The notes beneath the pieces were generated by a model that worked only from the letters and a program-made list of their open reading frames with translations, was not told where the DNA came from and made no database searches. Positions 44,695 through 57,800 of a DNA stretch of 64,000 nt are shown here, piece by piece. Source of the DNA: Baylisascaris procyonis (lineage: Eukaryota > Nematoda > Chromadorea > Rhabditida > Ascarididae); the NCBI GenBank assembly GCA_037389465.1, contig JAZARR010000088.1, positions 5,704,001 to 5,768,000 of the forward strand, written 5' to 3'. Within the stretch, counting starts at the first letter, position 1. Each line of letters starts with the position of its first letter. The position numbers were made by a program, and so were the translations under genes.

Positions 44695-47600
44695 ATGCTT
44701 CGAAGGTATGGCGTTTTGGCTGTGACGAGATTGGTGGCTTGCACGTCGAGCGATCTGTACTGCTGCCCAGTTGGTTCTCGTTCTTTTCACTTCTCTTCGC
44801 TGCGAGCAGTCGAGGGTGAGTTGATGTTTGTGTTTGTTTGTTTTTTTTTGGGGGGGGGAGGAAGGCGAGGTATAAATTAGCATAATGAAGCGTCCATGCA
44901 AGATTCTTTTTCTTTAGAAGAATCAGAGGCAGTTTTTGATGGTCATTTCTTGAAAATGAATGTCTTTTTGAAAAGAAAAGGAAAAGGCATTTTAAGTTCC
45001 GCAGTCGAAGTGCGAGCATATCCTAGGTTGAAACCTTCCGCCATTATGTTAGCTTGTTGCAGAAACTTATCTTAATTTTGTAAGCGTTTCTAAACACAAC
45101 CATCTACTTATAAACTCTTCCTCGAAGATAATCTCGCATCATTTCCAAATGCACAACTCATTCACTGGGAGGAAATTAAGAAGAGAAAGATGAGACAGCA
45201 TAAAGTTATGATAATATTTGAAGGTAAAAAATCGAAGGATGACGAGCCGAAGATCAATTTGGATGAAATTGATGAAGCGTTGAAAAAGGAGTCGGCAGAT
45301 GGAAAGGGATTCGATGAAAAGTTTATGAATTTCAAGCAAAAAAGAGAGGTTAGCTTCGTTTTGTGTGTGTCATGTTATCTTTGAAACTGATCTAAACCTT
45401 TCATTCGCCGATAGGTTGATGATTCGACACAAAACTCTTGAAAAGTGGCACATAAGGGTTTATTTAATATTGAGAAGTAGAAGAGTTTAACAGAATATTT
45501 TTTTTGATTTCATCTTGGTCGGTTCCTAAAGGTGAGCTGTTATTATGACGATATGAGAGATGACTCGAGAAAATTCATGCACTCAAGATTCTATGCCGAA
45601 ATTCTAGTTTATAGAGACGGGTGGGAGAAAGAGAGAGGAAAAGAAAGGAAGGGAGAGAGGGGAGATGTCTAGATTTGGTTGATAGTTGTAAAATTTTCTT
45701 TTAAGTTACCTTTCATATCATTTATTTTATTGATTCGGACTAATGTGATCAGCTTCATATCAAAGTTTCTTCATATTTCAGTGAAGCATTGCGCTAATCG
45801 TTGAACTCACTTTTACCCATACCGAGGGTATGGGTAAAAGAGTTTTACCTATTACCCATACCGAGGGTATGAGTAAAAGAGTTTTACCTATTACCCATAC
45901 CGAGGGTATGAGTAAAAGATTTTTACCTATTACCCATACCGAGGGTATGAGTAAAAGAGTTTTACCTATTACCCATACGGAGGGTATGAGTAAAAGAGTT
46001 TTACCTATTACCCATACCGGGGGTATGGGTAAAAGTTTTACCTATTACCCATACCGAGGGTATGAGTAAAAGAGTTTTACCTATTACCCATACCGGGGGT
46101 ATGGGTAAAAGTTTTACCTATTACCCATACCGAGGGTATGAGTAAAAGGGTTTTACCCATTACCCATACCGAGGGTTTTACCCGCACTCGAACTCACTTT
46201 ACACAATAACGGATATGTCCCGAAATCGAAGCGCTTGAAAATTTAGTCTTTGTTTGCGTTCGCTTTGAACAACGCTTTGTCGTTCGAACCTCTTTAATTT
46301 CTTCTGTCCTAGGGGCAGCCAGAGAATCATTAGAGTTGTCGAATGCTGCTTGCTGATGCATCTCATGTATCATATTTAAATAATACGATGAACGGCGCAT
46401 ATAGTTTGTAGCAAGCGGCGCATGACCGAAGTCACATATTCAGCTGGAAGGCGGCGATAGGGACGTTGGCAGTGGGTGGTATTGCATTGGCGGCCTTGCT
46501 ATACATGCGTGAAAAGGTGACTTTTAATAATTTATTCTGCGAATTCCCCTCATTTTCAGCTTTAAAGAATGATTATTCAAGTAGTTTGCTTTGATATCGC
46601 TTTTGCTTGTGGAAGTGAAGAAAAACTAGCGGACGGTGTTGTGTGTAAGTGAAGATATCAGGCCGATTTCTAGGGATTTGGATAGAGATGGGGGGGGGGA
46701 GGGCGAATGGATAGAATAAAGCTTCTTTGATAGGATTTAGGTGGTCAAATTTTATCCATGACCTAAAGTACCGTGATTCTTCAATTTAAATAAAGAATGT
46801 TACGTTTGGTTTTTGTATGCAGGTATGTATACCAGATTTACTTCATCTTCAAACTTTTTTATTATTGGCAACTTGACTTCCACCAACAGTCGTGATCTAA
46901 AAAATTTATAGTATTGTTTTTATAAGGTGAATTTATTGCGAATTAAAATTTTTAAATGTTTCTTTGCAAAGCGGACAATTTTAATGAGCACTAAGAACCA
47001 TATTGTTCATAAGATTGATCAGTAGATAAAGATAGCAGTGTTGATCAAGCGGGTTTCCTAAATTTGTGATTTCCCATCACAACACCTTTCCCATTTATGT
47101 GATATATGCACTTTCATAACTTAATGAAGTTGTTGTCGTCGTTTGAAGTAAATAAGAGGATTTTAAGTGTCTAAACGTTCAGCATCACTTAAGAGAGGTG
47201 AGAGTCTTATTTGATCATTATTGAATAGTTGTTGCACTTGCTGCTTTTAGAGAATCGCTGAAAATGAGAAGCGACGAAAGTTGATGGCTGGCAAGGCGCG
47301 GATCGGCGGTCCTTGGGAGCTGTTGAACACCGATGGTAAATTGGAAGGCTCCGAGCAGCTGAAGGGCAATTGGTTGCTCATTTATTTCGGCTTTACGCAT
47401 TGCCCAGACGTATGTCCCGATGAGATCGAGAAAATGATAAAGGTTTCTGATGTTATTTTTTAATTGAGGTTTTAAATGTATTTGGCATTAAAAGTGATCC
47501 TTGAGAAAAAAGAATTTTATTTGGGGTTCGGCCAATCTAGGTTATGCGAGCATGTTGAACAGTTGTAAACTCGTAAGAATAGTAGAAAATCTTAATTTTA

Positions 47601-50191
47601 ATTTGACCGATTTTGATACATTTTTCAGAAATTTCTTTGAGAAGTTTTTTTTTTTTTTTTTTTAATTTCTGAATTTTTTTCTCAGAAACATTGTGTTGAG
47701 CGAGGGAGAGATCCAAACCTTTGTAACTGATATTGTTTGGGTGAATGTGAACCAATTTGAGCTTTCACTTTTTGGCGTGCGTTTGGCTAGGAACTTTAAG
47801 TACCTCTTTTAAGGTCCACATGTGGTGAGGATATCTCTTGTGTTGTCGTTGATGGATCACTGAGGTGGCGCTTAGTTGCCATGCTTGTTGCCTTACCTTT
47901 ATATTGTTTCTTGTGACTGAAGGCATTGTTATAATAGATTTTTATTGCTTTTATTTGTGCTCATATTTATAAGCGGTTGATAAAGACTGATGAATGGGAA
48001 AATGAAAAATTTCTCTCACCCGCAAGCGAAACCTGAAAGCATTTTGTTGCTATTATGGGGGTCTCTAAAGGCGCAAATGACGTAATGGCATCGCCATCTG
48101 CTCTCGTTTTTTCAGATTATGATCAAATTACATAGGGGAAGGATGGGAGGGGAGGGGGAGAGGAGACGAAGGCTGTCTCCATTGTCGTGTTGATCGTATT
48201 ATTTATTCAAACATCGCTGTTCAGGTTGTGGATATCTTGGATGCGGATCCACAGAAGAAATTTTCAATAATTCCGCTCTTCATATCGGTTGATCCGGAGA
48301 GGGATACGATCGAGCGGGTGAAGGAATATTGTTTGGAGTTTTCACCGAAGTTGCGCGGTTATACAGGATCTAGAGAACAGGTAATATTGCCTTATTGTCA
48401 TTGTGTTATTGAAGTTTGACGTTGTGCGGATGAATCTTCTTTGTTGATATTAATAATATTATGAAATGTTGAGTTTATATTTGATTAGTGATATGTCGGG
48501 AGGGTTTTTACTTTTAAAAAATTTAATCTTTTATATGTAAATTTTAATTAATTTACATATATCGGAGAAATCATCGAAATATGTTTCGTTTCATTTTGCA
48601 ATATTGTTGATGTGATTGTGACACTCCAAAATTGTGGTCATATCTTCCTTCACTCTCTCATATTCCCAGTAGATCGATGCGTATCGTAGTGAGTGCAGTG
48701 TTGCAATGAAGAAAATATACCACAAAGTAGTCAGTATTATCGAATTGTCCTTGCAAAAGGAAAGTGCACTTGATGCAATTAAAACTCAGCGGCATTAAGT
48801 TGTAGCAGTATCGTTCATAGTGCCCCCCCTTTTCACCCGATTATTGCATCCATCGCTATACCTCAAAATCACTAAGAAACGGTTGAATAATAAAATGGCA
48901 TGTTTATTATTTACCGTGCGCCTTAAAATGCATTTCCTGTTTGCCGGTAGACATCTCTCGGCATGTAAGGGACATTTCCAACAAAGTTTTAATCTGCATT
49001 CAAGCTAGGCCTTTTTTAAAGAGAGGAAGAGGATGGATAGGGTGGGGGGGGGGGGGGAGGAGAGTCGAGGAGATCGAGATGGTTTTTTTTTTAACTTGCG
49101 TGCCCTACCTTGTCCATCTATAGAAAAATTTTATAGTTATCGTTTGCAAGTTGCCGAGATTTTTTTCTTTGGAGTAGTTATTATCGTTTTTATACCATTT
49201 TCCGTTCTGTTTTTTAGCAGATGATAAGCTGAAAAATTATAAAAACCGTTCTTACTTGTTGACAAATACTGATGGATGTTCGAGTCGATAGCAAAGCAAA
49301 GAATTTTAGAGACCTCGAGTGGGTGTGTAATTGAGGCAAAAGAACTACCGCCAGGGTTATGTTGTGACTTTTTTGGTGAAATATTTGCAAAAATTTGGCT
49401 GAACTTTCAGTCCTCAGTGCAATGTTGTTTTCAGGTGGATAAAGTGGCCAAAACATTCCGGGTATACTACAGCCAAGGGCCAAGATCTAAAAATGCGCCA
49501 GATGATTATATAGTAGATCATTCGGTCATCATGTATCTTGTCGATCCAGATGGGAACTTCCACGATTACTACGGTTTGCACCACATTTATTTGCATTCAT
49601 TTAATTAATGGCGCAGTCCTGTTGAATGATCATTTTTTTCGTGTGTAGATCAATATTTAGGTAGTAATGTTAACTTTGATGAATGATTTCACCTCTTATC
49701 AGTTGGTGGGCAGAACCAAGTAGATCGTTTGTTGTTATCAGTGCAATAGTTTATATGACAGTTTTGACAAGAATGATCTTCTTTCCCACTCCTGCCACCC
49801 GCCACCACCCTCCCCCCCCCCCGCTCCCTTTCTCCCTCTCTCTCGTCCTCCAATCCCAGGTCTTACCGAATTTTCAATTCACCTAATCGGACAATATGAA
49901 ACGATGAAATATGGGCTTTCTTCATATGGTTTCTTTTTCTTAAACCGTATTCATCATCTGAAAAGTACACCATTCCTCCTCATCGTTTTCGTTTCCTTAA
50001 TTTATCGTATCCCTTATGCGAGGTATATTGTAATGATGCCATTTCCATGTTGTAGATCATGTAGAGATCATTCGAGCATTGAGCATTATCCCATTTCAGG
50101 TCAAAATCGAAACGAAAATGAGATCGCCAATGTTATAAAATTGAAAGTGATCAAGCACGAGTTAGCATCGAAGAAGAAATCGTGGCTCTAA
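44695..50191 (+). CDS. sco-1: SCO1/SCO2 mitochondrial copper chaperone for cytochrome c oxidase
   Basis: SCO proteins deliver copper to the CuA site of cytochrome c oxidase subunit 2 in the intermembrane space. Exons: 44695-44815, 45224-45348, 46412-46516, 47251-47442, 48225-48380, 49435-49573 and 50100-50191, totalling 930 bases and 309 residues with matching phases. The N-terminus is rich in Arg and hydroxyl residues without acids ([14 protein letters not shown], then [11 protein letters not shown]), as expected for a mitochondrial presequence. A single membrane segment lies at about 93-113 ([20 protein letters not shown]). The thioredoxin-fold domain follows, with the copper-binding CPDVC (Cys168, Cys172), the SVDPERDT motif and the distal copper ligand in IVDHS (His262). 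The tail after YYGQN is short and basic. It lies 1.7 kb upstream of the TFIIF-alpha gene in the same orientation. Family and structure are secure. Confidence 0.95.
45811..46180. repeat. 39-bp palindromic minisatellite in sco-1 intron 2
   Basis: About ten tandem copies, mostly spaced 39 bases (for example unit starts at 45815, 45854, 45893, 45932), with some copies about 3 bases shorter. Each unit carries TTTTACCCATACC, GAG, then GGTATGGGTAAAA or a one-base variant, a 13-bp palindrome with a 3-base loop. Neighbouring units are joined by a second palindrome, GGTAAAA-GAG-TTTTACC. The open frame across it ([12 protein letters not shown] repeats) is a by-product of the 39-base period. Confidence 0.95.
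49046..49063. repeat. Poly-G/polypurine tract (example of a dispersed class)
   Basis: A GGTGG-(G)n run followed by purine-rich sequence in sco-1 intron 5. Similar G or C runs of eight or more occur at roughly 1222-1235, 5511-5521, 10927-10940, 13188-13201, 15000-15010, 19551-19558, 23563-23570, 30750-30763, 44850-44859, 46691-46699, 49811-49821, 58707-58718 and 63477-63484. All are in introns or intergenic DNA. Confidence 0.85.
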
Positions 50192-51898
50192 GCTTGGAGC
50201 ATTTTCGCATTCAGCCGACGAAACGACTGTTGAGATCCTCAACGAATGTGATATGCGAAGAGGTGTCGGCGATCGAATTACCCTTAGAGGATGTTGAGAT
50301 TTCTTCAACTAAAAGCGGTACCATTAATTGTTTGATTATGTTGTATGGGAAGTGGAAAATCATTGACTTATTGGATACGATAGAATTCTATATTTGTTTC
50401 GTTCGATAATGATGAGAATATCACGGGTTGTGTCATGAAAATCAAAACCGATAAGCATTGAGCATAGATACTCAATTTCGAAATGCATAAGTAAGGAGGA
50501 GTTGTAGCGCTCATTCATAAATAATCGCCGGCTTTCTGAGAGCGCTGAATTTTTTTAGCTTTGGATAACCTTGTAAGGCCGTTATGTTGAGCTTAAGAGG
50601 GGTGCGTTGGAACTTTATTTCCAATTTCAGATTTTTATTGCAAGATTTTCTTTGTTGCAGATATTGTTGAATATTTTGTTTTGGTTTTAAGAATGTCTCT
50701 TATGTTCTTTTCCACTTCTTAACGAAGCAGTTTCTGTGGCATTGATTCATCTGCTGTTGCATTCGCGTCAAGTTATTCAGGTCTTACGTAGTAAATGTCT
50801 AGGTTTATTTCCTTTTTTTTATTATGTTCGTTTGCATTGGTTTGAATGGAAGAAATTGTTAGCTTCGTTTGCCCTCTTTGAATTGAAGTATTTGTTTTTT
50901 AGTTACAAATATATCATTGTACTATGATGGCATGAGGCGATATTCACGAGTTGACGCTTCTTGTTTTCCATTATATAAAGTAAAGAGTTTCCCACTATGC
51001 CACTGTTTGCGAATCGGATACTTGCAGTTATTTATTTCTGTCTCAAAGATCAAGGATTACTAGGATCATTTCAAACTGAGGTTCAGTGTGGCGGACGAAA
51101 TGGGTTGATCAGTCATTATGTTGGTTGCATTTAGCGTTGGGATGTTTATCGGCTTAGATGGAATTTTGAAATTGTATTGCCATATTTTATTGTTAATAAA
51201 GAATTTTAAACATATATGTTTCTTATTGTGAAATATGCGTTCAAAATGTAAGATATGCATATATTAATATCTATTACTGCAAAGATCATAATCAATGTTT
51301 GTGATTTTCATTCGTTGAGCATATTTTAATAATTTTTAAAATTGTCAAAGATGCAGTAATATCACGAAAAGAAATTTTCATCGAATGATTTAGGTGGTAT
51401 TGTTTGTGTATCTCGCATGTTTGTAGCATTAGATGTTAACGGGTCGTCTAATAGTTTTTTTTTTTTTTGAGAAGAAAAGAAACCTTTGCCCGCTTATTAT
51501 ATTATTCCTAAGCGATGATGATTCAAGATGTCCACTAATATTTGAAATTGTTGGGGCTATATTTTTTCTTCGCTACTTATAATATGCGTTGGCTATATGC
51601 AAAGTGAGTTGTAGTTAAATATTTTGCAAGAGAGTTGTTCTTCTTGAAAGTTTTTAGTTGTTGAAAGCTCAAATGTATCTATTTTTACCTTTTTCTCTCG
51701 AAGAGTAGTTAAATAGTCTTCTTAATCGGTTGACATCATTAACAAACGATAATCGGTTTTCGTGTCAAGAGACACATAACACGAAACGTCACTAGCACAT
51801 ACTAATGAAGCTAAATTAAGGTTGCTACGTTTGTATTTTCGCATTTTATTCATCTTACTAACGGAGTTTTATACGTTTTCACGACGGTAGTGCAGATT
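50192..51898. other. Spacer between sco-1 and TFIIF alpha
   Basis: There is no coding exon here. An acceptor-like TAGTGCAG ends three bases before the TFIIF-alpha ATG at 51899, and could be a trans-splice or 5'-UTR cis-splice acceptor. The 1.7 kb gap is much longer than the roughly 100 bases usual in C. elegans operons. Confidence 0.6.
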
Positions 51899-54800
51899 AT
51901 GACGAATCAAACAAAACAATCGCAGTATGTTGTCCACATTCCGAAGTAAGTTTTTTTTAAGCTTTGAAACTTTTAAAGCTTTTTTTTGATTTTTGCAGAT
52001 TTGCAATCCCATTTTTAGTCACTCACATATTGTAATCGGTTAGAACTCTTATCCTTCTCTAATCATAGATGCGCCCTAAAATGTGCTAATTGCTTCTTGA
52101 AAACTGTCATGTAACTTGCGCACCTGATATCCAATATGTGAAAGTGCATTGTTAAGTTGAAAAACGTAGGAAGTAAAGCGTGGTGTTTGTAAGATATAGC
52201 ATTTCCTGTGAGTGTTTCTCACTGATTATTTATTATATGCATGAATTTTTATGCATTCTATAAAGAGTGCTGTGAATATGTTTCTTCGAGTGAAGCTAGC
52301 ACAAATCGCCGAACACCCATTTAGCTTTGTGTACGAATGAAAGCTTTATATGAATCTAGTTCATAGAATCTAATAGTATTCCCACTGAAATCCCTGTTCT
52401 TAGTTCATTATAACGGGAGAAGTTTCGTTTTCCTGGTTGTTCAGTTTGATCAGTTTTAGTGTGAATGGTGATTAATTTATGCTTTATAGGAATTCTGCAG
52501 CTGAATGTCTTTTGCTTCTGCAATTCGCTTTAAGATCTCAAGTTGGAGGTATAATTTGCTAGCAATAGGTTCTTGACCTGCAAAGCGCAATGGCTTTTAG
52601 CCTTGTCTGTTTATCACTAAATTTTTTTTTTCAGACTTAATCGCCATAAGCGTTACTCGATCCTGAAGTTCAGCAAGTCACTAATGGTGGATCCAGGGCG
52701 CTGGACGACACAAGATTCGGTTCACATGTCTCGTGAGGACAATCGGGCACAGGCAGCAGCAACAGAAATTAAACAGGTTTCTTATTCATACCGTTTCATT
52801 GAAAATCAGCAAGAGAGATACGATTAGTGACCCACGTAGTTGAGGGTGTATTCGGAAAACCTCCCTGTGTTTGGCGAGGCAGGAGGAGGAGCCCGAAAAC
52901 GCTGAGGGCTATCGTGGCCTCCATCTTATGGGTGGAATCGATTCGATTTTTTCGGATCACGAGGGATCCGCCGTCTCTAGAAAAACTTCGGGGATTCTTG
53001 ACCCCCACGACCGTCTAGGCGGTCCGCACGGACGACCCAACCTTTCCCTTACCCCCTCCAACATCTACCTAACGTGTGACATATGAGGGCAATGATAAGA
53101 GGCATTTTGAGATAGGGCGACACAGTTTTATTGGTGTGATCACTTCTACACGTCCCTGAACTTTGCACGAAGAATCGAAGCTAACATTACATCTAACGGC
53201 AAAACGCAGAGAATAAAGTTTGCAATTTTCACCCTTTCAGTAGCGCTGAAAGAGTGCAACCTCCATTGAAGTTCAGAGTGGATTATAACACCAAGATCAT
53301 GAGCAACATCTGTGGTAGAGATAACCTCATTTTCTGGATCGAGAAACTGGTCACTGAAAAAAGCCAAAGATCCATTATGTATATTTGCTGGATTGGTACT
53401 TGCATTGCTTGCGAGTGATTTTTGAAAAGGTGCTTCGATTGGTGAAGCAAGTAGTCACCATTCTTCCGCACCAGTCTATGTGTTGAATAATGAATGGTGC
53501 AGTTCTCGTAAAATTATAGGACTATGGTGCAGGAACGGAGTACGGGTCAGCGGCGAGGGAAGAGGCACGCAGAAAGAAATATGGTCACCAAACTCGCAAA
53601 TACCAAGTCGACAGCCAGCCTTGGAGGCTCTCGGTTGAGGATCAAAGTTAGTTTGTTCTTCTAAAAGAAACGAGAGATTTGATTCGAAATGATTGATGTC
53701 ACCTCCAAGCTTATATTGCTCGAACATATGTTGTGACCACTTTCGATGAGTGCGGATTGGAAGGATGAGGATTAGCTGGAATGTTTCGTGACGCACACGG
53801 TGTGTGGGCCGATATAGTCTTAACTTTTCAGTCAGGTAGCTATAAATCACGGAAAATTTCATCAATGAGGACATAGACGCTAAAGCATGTGCGATCCAGG
53901 TTTGATCGTAGATTCGATTGCTACGTAAAATCGAGGTTCTTCAAGTATGATCTGGTAATTACATAGCAGTTCTCCATTTCAAAGATAAGATGGGGAGAGT
54001 GCTGTTTAGGCGGTTGGGCAGAAATATATGTTGATTAGATAAACCTCACTAGGTTTAAGAGCTTAGATTAGTTGGATGGGATAGTAAGCGTACCAGATAG
54101 GATGAACCGTTTTTCGTAAATTGTCCAGGCAAATGAGTAGTATTTTCCTGGCCATTTCCATGTTTAGACTACATTGAGTAACAGTTGTTAACATAAAGTC
54201 TTAATGTTCGTGATAACTTTAGTAGGCTGAATGCGAAAGTGTTACTGAAAATGCTTGTTAAAAATAGAGGTTTTTCGAAAATCTGACAAAGAAGGGTTTT
54301 TTTTTGCGAAGCCTGTTGTGCATCCAAGGAAACAATCATAATTTTCTTCTGGATTGCCTTTTTTTATGGAAATTAAGTGCCTAGCACATACGTTTATAGA
54401 GAACGTGATGAACGGTTATCTATCGGGAAGTTCCATCTTGGATCCGACATTGTGTCCTTGTGTTGTGTCCATTTTTGGTTCGTTGACAAAAACATTAGCA
54501 CCGGTCTAGAACCATCTATCTTGCCCCCACAACCTCTGGACTAGACTATACAGCACAGTTAGCAGCAAACTGCGCTCGAAAATTGTCTGACATTCTTGCA
54601 CGCATTCCGAGATCGGCATTCACTCAAAATTCTATAGAATCTTCGTATTTCTGTTTTCCCTCCTCCTGCTGGGATAGTGGGAAACTGTAGGATGTTGCTG
54701 ACTAGATACGAAGTATAAGCATCACAGTTTTCACTCTCATCCAAATCTGATCTTGTCTCATTTAAATACTCGATGGTGAGAGAAAGTTGCAGGTGGCAAG

Positions 54801-57800
54801 GAGAGGAAATTTCGTAGTATCCGTGAGGGGGGTGCTGGCGAGCATGCGGACTATTGGATCTTTATGAAATCAGGCGGTGAATTTCACGCGCACAAGGTCG
54901 ATGATTGGTATCAGTTCCTTCCATGTATCCAGCATCCAGTTCTAGACATCGACCAAGCAGAGGAACGATTCCAGCAGTAAGGTTTTTTGTTGTTTCTTCC
55001 TCATCTGTTTCGAGTTACTATGAGTCGCTTCAGCTGCACAAGATGGCTGAGTTGACAGTTTGCTTAGATCGCGGTCCTTATCGCAGTGTTATGGCTTAGA
55101 TGGTGGCACATCATGCATTTCAACACTATCTTCAGTCGATATTACGTGATGGAACCGTGCTGGCGTAGATAGATCCCTTTTTGTTTGGCTTTGATATTTG
55201 ACGAGTTCAGTAGGTGAGGTTTCCTTACCCAGGTGAGTAGTTCGTGATTAACTATAGAAGTCCATTAATTCAAGATAGGCTGCTCAATTCTCTCATTTTA
55301 TCCTTCGGCTTTGCAAGCCTTATGAACAGAATTTTACCTGCTGGGTGGGAATATTCTAAACAACGGTACGGCTGGAGTAATTCACCACTCAGGGGAAATG
55401 GGAGCATTGTTGGGTGCGAAATATTTTGCTGAAATCGATATTTCCAAATGACTAGTCTATTTTTAAATGCCAGTTGTTTTTTTCAAAACGTGGCGATAAG
55501 TTCAATTTGAGTACTTCCCCTAAGTTTCTTTGATAACTGTTAGTGTACGGGCGTCGGTGTGCAAAATATTTTAATTACAGAATCGTTTTCGCCACAACGT
55601 TTTTCTTGACATTATAAATTTTGCGCGGTGATTGTTTTGTTTAGTGGGCTTTTATATTGTGAGACACTTGCTAGTGAGGCAGATCGAGCTTGCAGCGGCG
55701 TTCCGCAATTTTCTTTTGGAGTTTCACCTTCGAGATTTTGATTGGAAAATTGAAGCGAAAATCTAAACATTAGGAAGGTTCGAATCTTTCCCAAAAGCTT
55801 ATAAGGGAAACTTTAATATTTCGCTTTAATATTGGTGGGAATTTCAACTATCAGCATTCTTTAAAGATTTGAAAGTTAGGGTAATGTTTAATTTTAATGA
55901 TATAGGTTATGAAAACGTGGATAATTTTTGTTGAAGATACATGGGTGCGCTTTCACCGCAAATATGGCTCAGAACCCTCTTAAGGATAGTATACGAATCT
56001 CTCTCCCTCTTGGGTTCTCTACTACCTATTACATCAGGTACAGTAGTATGGGATCACCAAGTGCTAGAAGCCACATCCATGTATTTAACCTAATTTTCCA
56101 AGGAAATTATTATTTTAGGCGAAATCAAGTGATGAATCAATTCGCGTTGAAGGCGCAGATTCGCCGCCAGCTTGCTATGAATGAAGATGGAGAACAAATA
56201 GTCAAAACTACGAAAATGCTTGTAAGTTTTATCATTATTTAGTAGTCGTTTGTCTTGCTTTACTTAATGTTTAGCGCTGTGACTATCTGGTTATATACGA
56301 TCGTTAATCTGGTACCTTTCTTCTCCCCTTTCTTGATTATTTCTATCGGTACGAGTGGCGAAATGATTTATCGTTGGCCGCCGTCCACGCGGTTGAAGTT
56401 CAATGGCATCTGACCGTTTTGAAGGAGGTTTTTGCACTGTGATTTGAATGAATCGTCGATCATATGAATTAATTTTTGAAAGGATATTTACGAAACATAA
56501 TCGATGTTCTGAAGAAAATCGGATAATTGGATGATACCTAAAATTTGTATTTGATCTACAGGACTGCAATAAAGTCTATTGTTGCGTAACATGATGAAAT
56601 CCTCTTCATATTATTGCCTCTGAGAATAGTACGCTAATATTGCTAAGTTTTGGTGTTAATTATTGACTCTTATCAGAAATGATTATTAGGTGAATATCAG
56701 GATGTCTATTGCTTTCATTTATATGGGAAATAGAATATTAAGCGGAAACGGATTTCAGAAGATAAAGGACGAAGCAAGCTCCGATGAGGATGAATCAGAA
56801 GGGGAGAAGGGCGACGGAGAAGATTCACGAGGTTCAAAAAAGGTGCACAAGGTTGGCAAATAAAGTTCCGTTGGATTCATAATTCTTTAGTTGCGGTTTG
56901 TGAGCCCGGTTGGTTGTCATGTGCTTTGAAAGTTATTACCGTTATCGTTAGCTATTATTGTGGCGATTATTTCTGTTATTGTCACTTTTTTATTCGCCGA
57001 CCTGAAGGATGTGAGTTGAGAACAAAAAGAGTCTATCCTCCCAACTTGCACTTTTCCTTCCATAATGCGTCTAGCACTAGTGCGTTCGAGTGAAATGAAT
57101 CGGTATTCAAATGGCTATCGGTTTGCATAGAAATTCGAATATATGCTGTTGCCATTTGCTCTATGCGCCTAACACGAAATATAACGCATTTGAGGAGAGC
57201 GCATATAGAAGGTAACTCGGCGAGCGGTTAAATTTATTGGTTGATATACATTGAACGCTGCACGATTGCTGCAGATCAAACGCAATATATGCGCTCATAA
57301 TTTCTGAGGAGTGATATTTAGACTTGCATATTGTTGATGATGTAGGTTTGATGCGATCAAATCGAACAGTTGGGTACTTAGAAATACTATTGATATCATC
57401 GTCGAATTGCCCGCCTAGATATCAAATGCTAAAAAATCGATCAGCATTGACATTCAACTATAACGTTGAATCTATTGCTCGTACTTATACAGCTAGGAGA
57501 TGGACGATCGTCATTTGTCATATTTAGCGAGGAGCTGTGTGGTTGGTTGATGCAGTGCAATATCAGTGCACTTCTCGCATGTCGTCTTTCATTGTTTGGT
57601 GTATGCGACTTGCATTATACGGTTTTATTTATTTGCTTTTACTTTTATTTTTTTCTTGTTAGACCCTTTACCTATTGCCTGACAGCTATCAGGAACGGAC
57701 CAAGGAGCATAAAACTAGTATCGCTAACAATCTGCGGATAGCATATTGCAGTTACTTTAACTTGTCTTCAGTCCTATGCAAGTGAGCGACGAGTTACTTA

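Noticed and set aside
45830..46069. Repeat protein frame with [12 protein letters not shown] units
   Set aside because: It arises from the 39-base minisatellite inside sco-1 intron 2; exons 2 and 3 join in phase without it and match the family.
53476..53874. 132-codon minus-strand open frame
   Set aside because: It largely runs antisense across TFIIF-alpha exon 3, and the remainder matches nothing I recognise.
55712..55797. tRNA-like fold: CTTTTGG ... GAAGG-TTCGAAT-CTTTC-CCAAAAG
   Set aside because: The acceptor-like and T-arm-like pairings are good, but there is no A box, D-arm or proper anticodon arm, so it is probably coincidental.
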